A stretch of 62,422 bases of DNA from Welwitschia mirabilis (lineage: Eukaryota; Gnetophyta; Gnetopsida; Welwitschiales): the NCBI GenBank assembly GCA_051453625.1, contig JBOZIK010000001.1:1979113-2041534 (forward strand), written 5' to 3'. Both the position numbers and the translations under genes were made by a program. Shown one piece after another: positions 1 to 11,407 of this stretch. Below the pieces are notes generated by a model. It was given only the letters and a program-made list of their open reading frames with translations, was not told the DNA's origin and searched no databases. Position 1 is the first letter of the stretch. Each line of letters starts with the position of its first letter.

Positions 1-486
1 CCAAAAGATTTCTTGGTCATTTATAGCTTAGTTATTTATAATGGAATGCTATCATGATTTATTACATTTGAATTATGCCTCTGATGGCTATAAATAGCTA
101 GAAAATGGCTACCTAATGGCTAGATAATGGATACATAACTTTTAGAGAAAAAAATTTCTACACCATCCGGTCGACCCCACAAAAGTCTGGTCGATCACAT
201 GTGGTGTTATAAACTACACAGGTCGTCTGAGAGAATAATTTGGTTACCCCAGGATTTTACATTTCCATATCTGATTGATCCCATTNNNNNNNNNNCTATC
301 TGTTAGGTTCTTAAATCCAATCGATCCCATGAAAATCTAGTTAATCCCTTGCCTTTTGGCTTAGGGATACTGATTCTCTAAGTTACAGGTCCGATCAACC
401 TCATCAGAATCTGGTCAACCCTTCTGGATGCAGTTCATTTTTCTTTGACAGCTTCAGGTGCGGTCAACCCCTTTAGGATCCAGTAA
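1..486. mobile_element. Copia-LTR-like sequence with gtcgacc-type motifs
   Basis: AT-rich sequence with no coding potential. From about 165 to 480 it carries repeated degenerate words of the type ggtcgacc, ggtcgatc and ggtcaacc, the same vocabulary seen in the Copia LTRs at 1.0-1.2, 12.0-12.8 and 30.5-30.8 kb. It ends at about 490 in ctctagagggtgaatt, which resembles the usual end of plant Copia LTRs (mirror image of ttcaccc...ctctag). It may be an adjoining LTR fragment or the outer part of the 3' LTR of the element to the right. Boundaries are not resolved, and a 10-N gap sits at 286-295. Confidence 0.45.
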
Positions 487-1383
487 ATCCCTCTAGAGGG
501 TGAATTAAGTAAATAAATTTCTGATGCATATTTTATTTCCATCTTTCAACTAATAAAAACACAAACTCTTCTGCACAAACATATACAACATTTGCTATAC
601 AGAAGATATTAGTTTGATATTAATTGACAAAATATAATCCAACACCTATAACCTTTACAAATGGAGTTTTCAAAGTTCAATCTTAACCTTTACAAAGAAA
701 ATACTTTGGCAAAGGAATTATGCCTTAATGCACTAGCTCATTTGATCTAAAGTATAATAATGATGAACAACATTACTTGGAGTAATAGTTCATAAGTATA
801 AGCTCTTATAGTGCAGATGTGTGTCTTAATTAAGAATATATCAATAGTATAAATGTTTTTTTTCATAGAAAACTGATGGTCAAAAGGTTCCTATATATTT
901 CTTTATATACAAGACAAGTTTAGTACAAATTTAAATGGGTCTGATATAATAACTGCTAGGTCTGATGTGGAGTAATGTCTAAAAGATAGTTTGAAAAGTT
1001 TTGCTTTCACTCCAATTGGTCAACTTGAGTGACTCACATCACTTGATCTAGTCACCCCCTTTCTTATCTGATCAATTCAAGTAATTCATGTTACTTAATT
1101 TGGTTTTCCCTATGTAAAACTTGTTTGACTGCATTTGTTTATGTCTACTCAACCCCTTTAGAATTCTAGTTAATTGTCTTTACCCAAGTTTAATTGACTT
1201 CTTTGGAACTTAATTGATCCCTCTTGATCTTTAATAGTTTTTTCAAAAAAAAAGGAATCCTAAGAGAAACATAAATGTTCATCTATTCTACAAAGCTTCA
1301 CCAATCTGTAACTTTTACAACATATTTAATTTATAGATGACATGTTACTTTCACATCAATTTGGCAATATCAAATCAATAATA
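487..1383 (-). mobile_element. 3' LTR of minus-strand Copia element (approximate)
   Basis: This segment is collinear with the better bounded LTR at 11.4-12.96 kb: the words around tataacctttacaaa, aggaattatgcc, gcactagctca, cagatgtgtgtctt and gtcaaaaggttcctat recur there in the same order and orientation. The minus-strand LTR start falls near 1,381, next to a polypurine tract. The copy is shorter than the 5' LTR because it lacks that LTR's internal duplication. Substitutions relative to the other LTR are frequent by eye, so the element is not recent. The outer end is uncertain. Confidence 0.6.
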
Positions 1384-2324
1384 TCTCCCTTTGACATTAA
1401 TGAAAAACTATATATGATGAGAAACAAATAATACTAGTTTGATGGGATATTTTTCAAACTCCCCCTATCGATATGCCATACATGATAAATGATATTTTAA
1501 TATATAAAGAACTATGCAATATCATTAGAGTATACTAAATAATAAAAAATAAAACTAAAACTAAAACAATGGTTGAACATATAAGAAAACTATAGATAAT
1601 AGATGTTTGAATATAAGTAGCTTTTAAAATAATAAACATGAAATAGTAGACATGAGTAATAAGACTATATTTTCTTCATCTTTTAACATCAATGACAAAG
1701 GATAGAAACACAAGTNNNNNNNNNNNNNNNNNNNNNNNNNNNNNNNNNNNNNNNNNNNNNNNNNNNNNNNNNNNNNNNNNNNNNNNNNNNNNNNNNNNNG
1801 ATTGACTCCTTTGGAATTTGATTGATCCCTCTTGATCTTTAATGGTTTTTTCAAAAAAATGGAATCCTGAGAGAAACATAAATGTTCATCTATCCTACAA
1901 AGATTCATCAATCTATAACTTTTACAACATATTTAATTTATAGATAATATGTTACTTTCACATCAATTTGGCAATATAAAATCAATAATATCTCTCTTTG
2001 ACATTAATGAAAAACTATATATGATGAGAAATACTAGTTTGATGGGATACTTTTCAAACTCCCCTTATCGATATGCCATACATGATAAATGATATTTTAA
2101 TATATAAAGAAATATGAAATATCATTAGATTATACTAAATAATACAAAATAAAATTAAAAATAAAATAATAATTAAATACATAAGAAAACTACAGATAAT
2201 AGATGTTTGAATACANNNNNNNNNNNNNNNNNNNNNNNNNNNNNNNNNNNNATGATTAATAAGACTATATTTTCTCCATCTTTTAACATCAATGACAAAG
2301 GAGAGAAACACAAGTAAAAAAATT
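1196..2324. repeat. Direct duplication across an 84-N gap
   Basis: Bases about 1,196-1,715 are repeated at about 1,800-2,324 with scattered substitutions and a few indels: the runs around ttgatccctcttgatcttta, the aaactcccc tract, tatcgatatgccatacatg and acaaaggagagaaacacaagt appear in both in the same order. The left copy stops at cacaagt beside the N run; the right copy reads through it. A shorter N run (2,216-2,251) interrupts the right copy. Either a tandem duplication or two unmerged alleles placed side by side. Confidence 0.75.
1384..1395 (-). other. Polypurine tract beside the 3' LTR
   Basis: On the minus strand this reads gtcaaagggaga, directly before the inferred LTR start. Plant Copia elements prime plus-strand DNA synthesis from an aaaggggga-type tract at this place. 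A second tract, agggggagtttg, lies 60 bases further into the element at 1,455-1,466 and is repeated at about 2,055. More than one polypurine tract before the 3' LTR is known for Sireviruses; assigning these tracts to that group is an inference. Confidence 0.55.
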
Positions 2325-3531
2325 AATCATAGTCTTTTTCTTCTTCAGGTTCTTCCTTAGACTCAAAGTCCTCTTCTTCTTCTTTGACTACCTCTTTTTA
2401 ATAAGAAATTTTAGCTTCTTCTGAAGTATTTACAATCTGATAACCTATTGTGATAAAAGTCTCCTCATTATAAGAAGTGAAAGAAACTAATATTGTAAGA
2501 ATGAAAAGGATTTCATCAGGAAAGGCCTTCTTTAGTGAAAGATATTTTGAAGATTTTGAGGCAGATTAAAAAATCAAATACATTCTAAAAAGAATGAGAT
2601 GCCCTATAGATGACATGGAAGTTATGGTTTCAAGCTTAGGATGAAAATGAACTTTGAAATGCCTATAAATATTTACAATGAGAATAGAGTAAGGAAGGGC
2701 TCTAGTTTTGTGATATTTAAGTTAAGAAATAATAATTTTTAGTATAATGATAAGAGCATTAATGGTACAATAGATTCCTATCAAATACAAAAGATAAGTT
2801 CTATAATTTAAGGTCTTATTATGATGACCAGCAAAAGGTAAAATGTTGTAGGTAAAACAAGATGTAAAAACCAGTATTTTGGAATGAGAAAAGAAGTGAA
2901 AAGAGTGGATTTCCACTTAATAAACTTTCCACACAGCTCTCAAGTGACTTCAGTATTCTTCTTCATAGAATCATCAAGAGGCTAAAACTCCCACTCCAAG
3001 GTAGGTTTGAAATAGAAGAAATTAAGTCTCAGGTAATATTTCTTCTCTTTTCCAACATAAAGGTGGAAAGAGTGAAAGAGTTAGTATCAAAGATTACATT
3101 AGCATAAAATAAGCTAGTAAGAAAGGAATAATTAGTGCTAGAAACATTTAGAAACTATGAAAAATCAAGTTCATGAAGGATTCTTACTATATTTCTTAAT
3201 TCCTGCTAATTATGTGAAGTAATATCTCTTTCTTGGCAAACTAACTTCTTCTTAAACTTGGAGGTAAAATGGTCAATGACTTCTTCTGATATACCCTAGT
3301 AGAAATAAGAAGGATCTCTACTATTAAGCATTTTTTATTTTGATCTTCTTAAGGGTCCCTCTACCATTACTATAATGTGGCTTTGCTGGAGATAAGAGAA
3401 AGATGAAGGAAAGAGATAAAAAAAGAAAGAAATAGGTGAAAGATAGTTGTAAAATAAAAACACATAAGGCACCAGCTTTTATAAGGGAAACACAATAGGT
3501 AAAATTTAAGAAAAATTTTCATTTCATAACC
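2320..3531 (-). pseudogene. Envelope-like/extra ORF of the Copia element, copy 1 (decayed)
   Basis: Minus-strand relic between the RT region and the 3' LTR. Reading from about 3,330 downward it contains a short ..LFYANVIFDTNS.. motif (about 3,085-3,120), then EKREKYYLRLN, a conserved block with PLDDSM, and an acidic Glu-rich tail near 2,340-2,400. An F/Y-A-N motif of this kind is typical of the putative plant transposon/envelope-like proteins encoded after pol in some plant retroelements, including Sireviruses. Several stops and frameshifts break this copy. Its product, if ever made, is of unknown function. The gap at 3,532-3,631 ends it. Confidence 0.45.
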
Positions 3532-3631
3532 NNNNNNNNNNNNNNNNNNNNNNNNNNNNNNNNNNNNNNNNNNNNNNNNNNNNNNNNNNNNNNNNNNNNN
3601 NNNNNNNNNNNNNNNNNNNNNNNNNNNNNNN

Positions 3632-4855
3632 CAAGTAAAAAAAATAAATCATAGTATTCTTATTCTTCAGATTCTTCTTCAAACTCAAATTCCTCTTCTT
3701 CTTCTTTGACTACCTCTTTTTGGTAAGAACTTTTAGCTTCTTCTGAAGTATTTACAATCTAATAACCTATCGTCATAAAAGTGTCCTTCATATAATAAGT
3801 GCAAGAATCTAATATTTTAAGAATGGAAAGGATTTCATCAGGAGAGGCCTTCATTGGTGAAGGATATTTTAAGGATTTTGAGGTAGATTAAAAAAACAAA
3901 TACATTCTAAAAAGAATGAGACACCCTATAGATGACATGGAAGTTATGGTTTCAAGCTTAGGATGAAAATGAACTTTAAAATGTCTATAAATATTTGCAA
4001 TGAGAATAGAGTAAAGAAGGGCTATAGTTTTGTGATATTTAAGATAAGAAACAACAATTTTTAGTATAATGATAAGAGCATCAATGGTATGATAGATTCC
4101 TATCAAATACAAAAGATAAGATCTATAATTTAAGATCTTATTATGATGACTAGAAAAAGGTAAAATGTTGTAGGTAAAAACAAGATGTAAAAAGCAGTAT
4201 TTGGAATGAAAGAAGAAGTGAAAAGAGTGGATTTCCACTTAATAAAATTTCCACACAGCTCTTAAGTGACTTCAATCTTCTCCTCCATAGAGTCATCAAG
4301 AGGCCAGAAATCCCACCCCAAAGTAGGTTTGAAATAGAAGAAATTAAGTCTCAAGTAATATTTCTTCTCTTTTCCAACATAAAGGTGGAAAGAGTGGAAG
4401 AGTTAGTATCAAAGATTACATTAGCATAAAATAATCTAGTAAGAAAGGAATAATTAATGCTAGAGACATTAAGAAACTATGAAAAATCAAGGTCATGAAG
4501 GATTCCTACTACATCTCTTAGTTCCTGCTAATCATGTGAAGTAATAGCTCTTTCTTGGCAAACTGAATTCTTCTTAAACTTGGAGGTAAAATGGTTAATG
4601 ACTTCTTCTAACATGTCCTAGTAAAAATAAGAAGGATCTCTATTATTGAGCATTTTTTATTTTGATCTTCTTAAGGATCCCTCTACCATTACTGTAATGT
4701 GGCTTTGTTGGAGACAAGAGAAAGATGAGGTAAATAGATAAGAAAAGAAAGAAATAGGCAAAAAGAAAATTATGAAATGAAAACACATAGGGAATTAGCT
4801 TTTATAAGGGAAATGAAATAGGTAAAATTTGAGAAAAATTTTGAGTTTACCACCT
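3632..4855 (-). pseudogene. Envelope-like/extra ORF of the Copia element, copy 2
   Basis: Near duplicate of 2,313-3,531 and better preserved. The longest open stretch is 3,888-4,238 (116 codons, rich in Ile, Leu, Tyr and His). Upstream in another frame lie TRLFYAN (about 4,410-4,436), EKREKYYLRLN, WDFWPLDDSMEE and ELCGKFY; downstream is an acidic tail with runs of Glu (about 3,680-3,720). Together the pieces suggest one original protein of over 300 residues with the FYAN-type motif in its N-terminal half. Stops remain, so it is classed as a pseudogene. The position after pol, before the 3' LTR, supports an envelope-like or accessory ORF. I infer the family from motif and place only. Confidence 0.5.
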
Positions 4856-4859
4856 CTTT

Positions 4860-5050
4860 CCTGTCCTTATCCTACCTTGTTTAGTCAACTATGTTTAAGT
4901 CTGGTTGACCCATTAAAATGTGGGTTTGACTCTCCTAGATCTAGTTGACTAAGACTTTAGTCAGGTTAACTCGAATTCAGATGAGTTAAATTTAGAATAA
5001 GTCTAGATTATAAATCTAGTTGATTGTCCTACTTTCAATGGTAGGAAGGT
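4860..5050. repeat. LTR-like block with tggttgacc motifs inside the element
   Basis: Contains ctggttgaccc, gggtttgactc, ctagttgact and caggttaactc within about 190 bases, the vocabulary of the Copia LTRs in this window, although it lies inside the element between the RNase H region and the extra ORF. It could be a nested LTR scrap or an internal copy of LTR sequence. No coding potential. Confidence 0.35.
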
Positions 5051-5089
5051 GATATAACCACTAATTCTCATTAAATATGCAATATTTTA

Positions 5090-6950
5090 TCAAAACTCAG
5101 GGGTTTTGTAAATATATTAGCTAGTTTTGATTAGTTTTTATAGAATTCATAATGATTTTCCTTTTTTCAATCTAATTTCTAAGAGAATAGTATCTAAGCT
5201 CAATATGTGTAGTTTGAGAGTGTTGAATAGGATTTTTACACTAGTATTGTTACAAAATATGGGTACTTAGTCATAGCTGACTTCAAAATCTCTTAACATT
5301 TCCTTCATTTATAGAAGATGAGTATAACAGCTTCTTACTTCTATGTATTTAGCTTCACCTATGGAGAAAGAGATTGAGTTTTATTTCTTACTTGCCCAAA
5401 CTACTAGATAAGCATTAAGAAAGAAATAATTTCCACTTATGCTTTTTTAATTATTTTTGTACCTAACCTAATCTGCATCACTAAATCCTGAAAGATAAAA
5501 GATGTTATTTCGAGATACCATAGCTCATAATTACAAGTGTTCTTTATGTATCTTATAATTATTTTTATAGCTTGAAGGTGTGATTCTTTAGGTTTTACCT
5601 AGTATCTTGCACAAATAGTCATACTAAACATTATATCTAGTCTACTAGCTATTAAATACAATAGAATTCCTATCATACTTCTATATAGTTTTTGATCAAT
5701 TGGTTTTCCCTGATTATAAAGACTTATTTTGCATGTTATTGACATAGGAGTGGTGGTATATTTTGCATTTTCAAGGCTAAAAACTTTCACTAAATCCTTA
5801 GCATATTTTGATTGGGAGATGAAGATTTCTTAATTAGATTATCTAATTTATAGTCTAAAAAACATACTTACTTCTCCTAGCATGTTCATCTCAAAGTGTT
5901 TCATCATGTTATTGATAAACTCTTTTGTTAGTTCTTGTTTTAAGTCTCTAAAAATTATGTCATCAACCTATATATGAATAATGATGAAGTTTTTTTTTAA
6001 ATTTATGCATAAAAAGAGTTTTATCTACAAATCTCTAGTTATAACCACTCTTCTCAAGAAAAGTTGTTAATTTTTCATACTAAGCCCTAAGGGATTGTTT
6101 CAATCTGTATAAAGCTTTCTTAAGTCTATAAACATGATGTGATTTATGAGGATCTATAAAGCCTCTATATTTCTCTACATAAACCTCCTCATTAAGAATA
6201 TTATTTAAGAAAGTATTTTTTAACATCCATTTGAAATTATTTAAAATTTTTAAAAGTTGTAANNNNNNNNNNNNNNNNNNNNNNNNNNNNNNNNNNNNNN
6301 NNNNNNNNNNNNNNNNNNNNNNNNNNNNNNNNNNNNNNNNNNNNNNNNNNNNNNNNNNNNNNNNNNNNNNNNNNNNNNNNNNNNNNNNNNNNNNNNNNNN
6401 NNNNNNNNNNNNNNNNNNNNNNNNNNNNNNNNNNNNNNNNNNNNNNNNNNNNNNNNNNNNNNNNNNNNNNNNNNNNNNNNNNNCTATTGTAATTCCTCTT
6501 ACATGGTTATCATTCATTCTTCATGAGTTTCAGCCTCCTTAAAGTTCTTGGGTTTAACCTAAGACACATAACATACATGGGCATAACAATCTTTAAGGAA
6601 TTATCTAGTGTTCATCATTGAATTTACATCTTCAATGACTAAATCAAGAGGATGGTTCTTTAATTCTTGAAATGTTTTGCATCTAATTCTTATCTTGATT
6701 CTTGTCTTGATTCATTTTCCCCTTTTTTTAAATACTTCTTGTCATTAGTAAAATTTTGTAAGGGATTTTCTTTATCACCTAGAAATAATGGTTTAAGACT
6801 AGTATCATAAATTTACACATTTATAGATTCATCTACTAATAGGCTTTATTTATTAAAGACTCTATAGCCTTTACTTCTAGTGGAGTATCCAAGAAACACT
6901 GCTTCCTCTACTTTAGATTCAAATTTGTTCAAGTGTTTTCTATCCTTAAA
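5090..6950 (-). pseudogene. Copia reverse transcriptase and RNase H region (decayed)
   Basis: Minus-strand Copia pol. At about 6,640-6,550 the reading NHPLDLVIEDVN matches the linker before Copia RT. At 6,260-6,080 the motifs EEVYVEKYRGF and SHHVYRLKKALYRLKQ follow (usual form EEVYVxQPPGF, YKLKKALYGLKQ). At 5,790-5,599 comes LYRSMIGILLYLIASRLDIMF, cited here only as LYRSMIG and ASRLDIMF, diagnostic of the C-terminal RT/RNase H junction in plant Copia elements. A 221-N gap (6,263-6,483) hides part of the RT. Frameshifts and stops separate the pieces, so no active polymerase is encoded. The order RT after integrase on the same strand identifies Copia rather than Gypsy. Confidence 0.8.
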
Positions 6951-8900
6951 AATGAAACATTTAGTTCTAAAAACTTTAAAATAAGATATGTTTGGTTTTA
7001 TTTCTTTCTAAATCTCATAGGGAGTCTTATCCATACCTAGTTAAAGAAACACTCTGTTGATGATATAGCATGAAGTACTCACTGCCTTAGCCTATAACGT
7101 TCTTAGAACTTCCTTATTATTAAACATTATTCTTTCCATCGCTTGGAGAACTCTATTTTTCCTTTCAACTACATCATTTTTATGTGCATTTTTAGTGTTG
7201 AAAAATCATGCTTAATTCCATTATCAACATAATAAGTTTTAAAATAATGGTTTTCAAACTCTCCTCAATGATTACTTCTGATATGTTTAATAGAATACCC
7301 TTTTTTTTTAATATTTGATTTCATATCTAACAAATCTTTTGAATGTTTTAGCTTTGTTTCCTAGGAAAGAAATCCAAGTAAATCTAAAGTAGTCATCAAT
7401 TATTGTCAAAAAAAAAAAATCACTTTTCTACCAGGCTCTTAGTTTGAAAAGGACCTACAAAGTACATATGAATACATTCAGAAGGCATAGATGTGGATAC
7501 TAAGTTTTTGATCTATGAAAGGTTCTAATTTGTTTTACCTTTTGATAAGCATTACATAAAGCATGTATATCAACATTAATTTTAGGAATCCCTTTCATAA
7601 TCTACTTTTTGATGAGTATTTTATATTAATCATAGTTTACTTATCCTAAACATTGGTTTCATAGTCCTTTTTAGTTAGCTTATGAAAAATGACAAATAGA
7701 AGAGGGTTATTTAATATTATAAACATTATCTATCTTATTTGCTTTAATAAGAATCTCATATATTCTATCATGTTTAACTTTACACTTTTGACTATCAAAA
7801 ACAACTTTATGAATTTTATCACAAATTTGAATAATACTAAGTAAATTATGTTTAAGACCATTTACATATAAAATTTCATTAATTTTAGGTAGATAAACTC
7901 CACTAATGCTTCCTATGCATTTAATTTTTTCCTTTCTATCATCAGCTAATTTTATCCATTCCCCATTACTGNNNNNNNNNNNNNNNNNNNNNNNNNNNNN
8001 NNNNNNNNNNNNNNNNNNNNNNNNNNNNNNNNNNNNNNNNNNNNNNNNNNNNNNNNNNNNNNNNNNNNNNNCAACACAATACTTTTTAAAATAATGTTTT
8101 TCAAACTCTCCTTCATGATTACTTCTGATATGTTTAATAAAATACCCTTTTTTGTTTTGTATTTTATTTCATATCCAAAAAATATTTTGAATGTTTTATC
8201 TTTGTTTCCTAGGAAAGAAATCCAAGTAAATCTAGAGTAGTCATCAATCATTGTCAAAAAATATCATTTTTATACCAGGCTCTTAGTTTGAAAAGGACCT
8301 ACTAAATACATATGAATACATTTAGGAGGGATAGATATGGATACTAAGTTTTTTCTCTTATGAAAGGTTCTAATTTGTTTTCTTTTTTGATAAGCATCAC
8401 ATAAAGCATGTTTATCAACATTAATTTTAGGAATCCCTTTCATAATCTTCTTTTTTATGAGTCGTTTATATTATTCATAGTTCACTTATCTTAAACATTG
8501 GTGTCATAGTTCTTTTTAGTTAGCTTGTAAAAAATGACAAATAGAAGAGGGTTATTCAATACTATAAACATTATCTATCTTATTTGCTTTGAGAATAAGC
8601 TCATCTATTCTATCATGTCTAACTTTACACTTTTGACTATCAAAAACAACTTTATGACTTTTATCATAAATCTAAATAATACTAAGCAAATTATGTTTAA
8701 GACCATTTACATATANNNNNNNNNNNNNNNNNNNNNNNNNNNNNNNNNNNNNNNNNNNNNNNNNNNNNNNNNNNNNNNNNNNNNNNNNNNNNNNNNNNNN
8801 NNNNNNNNNNNNNNNATTTTCATTAATTTTAGGTAGATAACCTCTACCAATGCTTTCTATTCCTTTAATTTTTTCCTTTCTATCATTAGCTAAGGTTATC
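6950..8900 (-). pseudogene. Copia integrase and pre-integrase region, partly duplicated
   Basis: Minus strand. DDYSRFTWISFLGNKDKTFK is readable at about 8,250-8,195 and, in decayed form, at 7,400-7,345; this is the first-Asp block of the Copia integrase core. The pre-integrase block with YVNGLKHNLLSI is at about 7,880-7,840. Bases about 7,205-7,971 and 8,072-8,900 are direct duplicates separated by 100 N, so integrase and pre-integrase each occur twice. Within the right copy another 100-N gap (8,716-8,815) splits a sequence that is continuous in the left copy (7,862-7,885). Reading frames are broken throughout. Confidence 0.75.
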
Positions 8901-9700
8901 TATTTCCCATTAATGTCATCTAGGCATTAGAATCTAGACTTATCATCTATCATATGGTAAGAACGACACTATCCAAGTACCAGTAAGTTCCACTATTAGC
9001 CCTGAAAGCTATTTGAATTAGTAAAATTTCCAAATTATCAAGACTCATTCACTTAGTTTTTTTGAACTACTATGATGATGAATATTTGATTATAAATTTG
9101 AAAGAAAAAGTACTAGTACTGAATGAAAAAAAGAATAATGTTTTTAAAATTTCNNNNNNNNNNAAGACAAATTAGAGTGACCTAGTTTACCATAAAAATG
9201 ATAGGTAATTTTTGAAATGAAATTGTTATTTAGCCAATTTACTTGATTAGAGGAAGTGAATCATAGAAAATCCAATGTCTCTTTTATCATGGACTAACTT
9301 TCCTATTCTTAGCCTCTATTTTAATTTACTAGAGTCACTAAAAAAATTTATTTACAAAACGAAATAAGCTTTTACCTCTTAAAGTAAATGTTTATTCTCC
9401 ATTTGGATTTTCTTGTAGTTGAGCTCTAAAGCTTTGTTTTCCTTATGTAAAGACTTTACTATTTTTTTCAGTTCTTTTAATTTTTTACTAACTTCTCACA
9501 TTCTGAGCACAATTCTTAATAGGTATCTTTTAAATCTTATTCCCCTTCCTCTATAATGTCTAGATCATCTAATTCAGTTAGATAGGAAATTTCATGTAAG
9601 GTTGGGGCTATTACCATAAAGGAGATTCTTTTATCTCGTTCTAATTCCTGACCAAAATTGTTATCTTTTTCATCGTCCAAGTTATTCCAAGTTATAATAA
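8900..9700 (-). pseudogene. Copia aspartic protease region (active site lost)
   Basis: On the minus strand the triplet WYL followed by DS is readable at about 8,985-8,965 after a TY dipeptide, matching the WYLDSG start of plant Copia proteases. The next residues are V-V instead of G-C, so the catalytic D-S/T-G loop is destroyed. The stretch up to 9,700 is the low-complexity linker to gag, with a 10-N gap at 9,154-9,163. No open frame of useful length remains. Confidence 0.5.
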
Positions 9701-11335
9701 GAATAGTCTTTTAAATTTTTCTAATTACTTTTGTTATTTGGACATTCATTAGTAACATGTCTATACCCTTTATAGCTATAGCATTAGATCTCCTTTATTT
9801 TCTCTTGATCTATTCTTAATTTTAATTGATCCATTCTGATTCCTTTTCTTGTTTTTCCATCTCATCTTTTCCTGTATAAGAATTTTTTAAATCCTCTTAC
9901 CAATAGCGCTGCTTTATCCTCATCAAGGTCACTATATGATCTTTCATATTTTACTTTATCCTATGCACTTTTTAAAGCAAGACTTTTCTTTTTATCTTTG
10001 GGAAATTTTAGCTCATAAGCTTGAAGATTACCTAGTAATTCATTCAGGGCCATTAGGTTGATGTTCTTACTTTCTTTAATAATGGTTACCTTTGGCTTAA
10101 AGTGCTTGGGAAGAGATCTTAAAACTTTTCTTACTACTCTTGCTTCATCCATCTTTTCTCCTAGGCTTACCATTGAGTTCACTATGTCTATCAATTTGGT
10201 AAAGAACTTTTAGAGAGTTTCTTCATCCTCCATCTGAATATCTTCAAACTTGGTAATCATCATCTGAAGTTTTTCTTATTTGACTATGGATGTTTCTTCA
10301 TGAGAAATAGCAAGAATATCACATGCTTCTTTGGTAGTTTTATAATTTACTATTCTATTAAATGCTTCTACACACATAACACAAAAAATAACATTAAGAG
10401 CATGGGTATTGAAAGTAGCATTTGCTTTATCAATAAGTATCCATTGGTATTTTGGTTTTAAGATGGTTTTGAAATTTTTACCACTAGGTATCCATTGGTC
10501 TTTTAATTATTATAGGATGAATGTATCCANNNNNNNNNNNNNNNNNNNNNNNNNNNNNNNNNNNNNNNNNNNNNNNNNNNNNNNNNNNNNNNNNNNNNNN
10601 NNNNNNNNNNNNNNNNNNNNNNNNNNNNNTTCTTACTTTCTTTAATAATGATTACCTTTGGCTTAAAGTGCTTAGGAAGAGATCTTAAAAATTTTCTTAC
10701 CACTCTTGCTTCATCCATCTTTTCTCCTAGGCTTGCCATTGAGTTCACTATGTCTATTAATTTGGTAAAGAACTTTTATTTAGTTTCTTCCTCCTTCATT
10801 TCAATATCTTCAAACTTGGTAATTGGCATCTAAAGTTTTTCTTGTTTGACTATGGATGTTTCTTCATGAGAAATAGCAAGAATATCACATGATTCTTTGG
10901 TAGTTTTTTAATTTACTATTCTCTTAAATGCTTCTGCAGACATAACATAAAAAATAACATTAAGAGCATGGGCATTAAAAGTAGAATTTGCTTTATCAAT
11001 AAGTATCCATTGATCTTTTGGTTTTAAGATGGTTTTGAAATTTTCACCACTAGGTATCCATTGGTCTTTTAATTATTATAGGGTGAATGTATCTATTGTA
11101 GACTACCTCTTCTATATCTACATTAAGAAACCTTAGGAAAATTCTCATTTTAGCCTTCCAATAAGCATAGTTAGTTCTATAAAATTTGGTTACTTTCTAG
11201 TAGAGAATTCATCTAAGGGGTTACTTATGGCTAGGNNNNNNNNNNNNNNNNNNNNNNNNNNNNNNNNNNNNNNNNNNNNNNNNNNNNNNNNNNNNNNNNN
11301 NNNNNNNNNNNNNNNNNNNNNNNNNNNNNNNNNNN
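9700..11335 (-). pseudogene. Copia gag with damaged zinc knuckle, partly duplicated
   Basis: Minus strand. The 77-codon open stretch at 9,961-10,194 reads GEKMDEARVVRKVLRSLPKH, the core of the plant Copia gag (UBN2/gag-polypeptide) family, followed by a Leu-rich ELLGNLQAYE block. Near 9,790-9,750 is a C-x2-Y-x4-H-x4-C sequence where a CCHC knuckle is expected; the second Cys has become Tyr. Bases about 10,064-10,529 recur at 10,630-11,095 across a 100-N gap, so the gag core is present twice (second copy 10,503-10,748). Another 100-N gap (11,236-11,335) has near-identical flanks (ttacttatggctagg / tactcatggctaagg). Confidence 0.8.
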
Positions 11336-11390
11336 TACTCATGGCTAAGGCTATAAGTCATGATGTGTTAGAATCTATTACTAACTCAAC

Positions 11391-11404
11391 CTACTCTGAT
11401 TCCA
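11391..11404 (-). other. Primer-binding site of the Copia element
   Basis: The minus strand reads TGGAATCAGAGTAG immediately inside the 5' LTR. The usual plant Copia site, complementary to the 3' end of initiator tRNA-Met, is TGGTATCAGAGC; two differences are present. Position between LTR and gag fits. Confidence 0.65.
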
Positions 11405-11407
11405 AAT

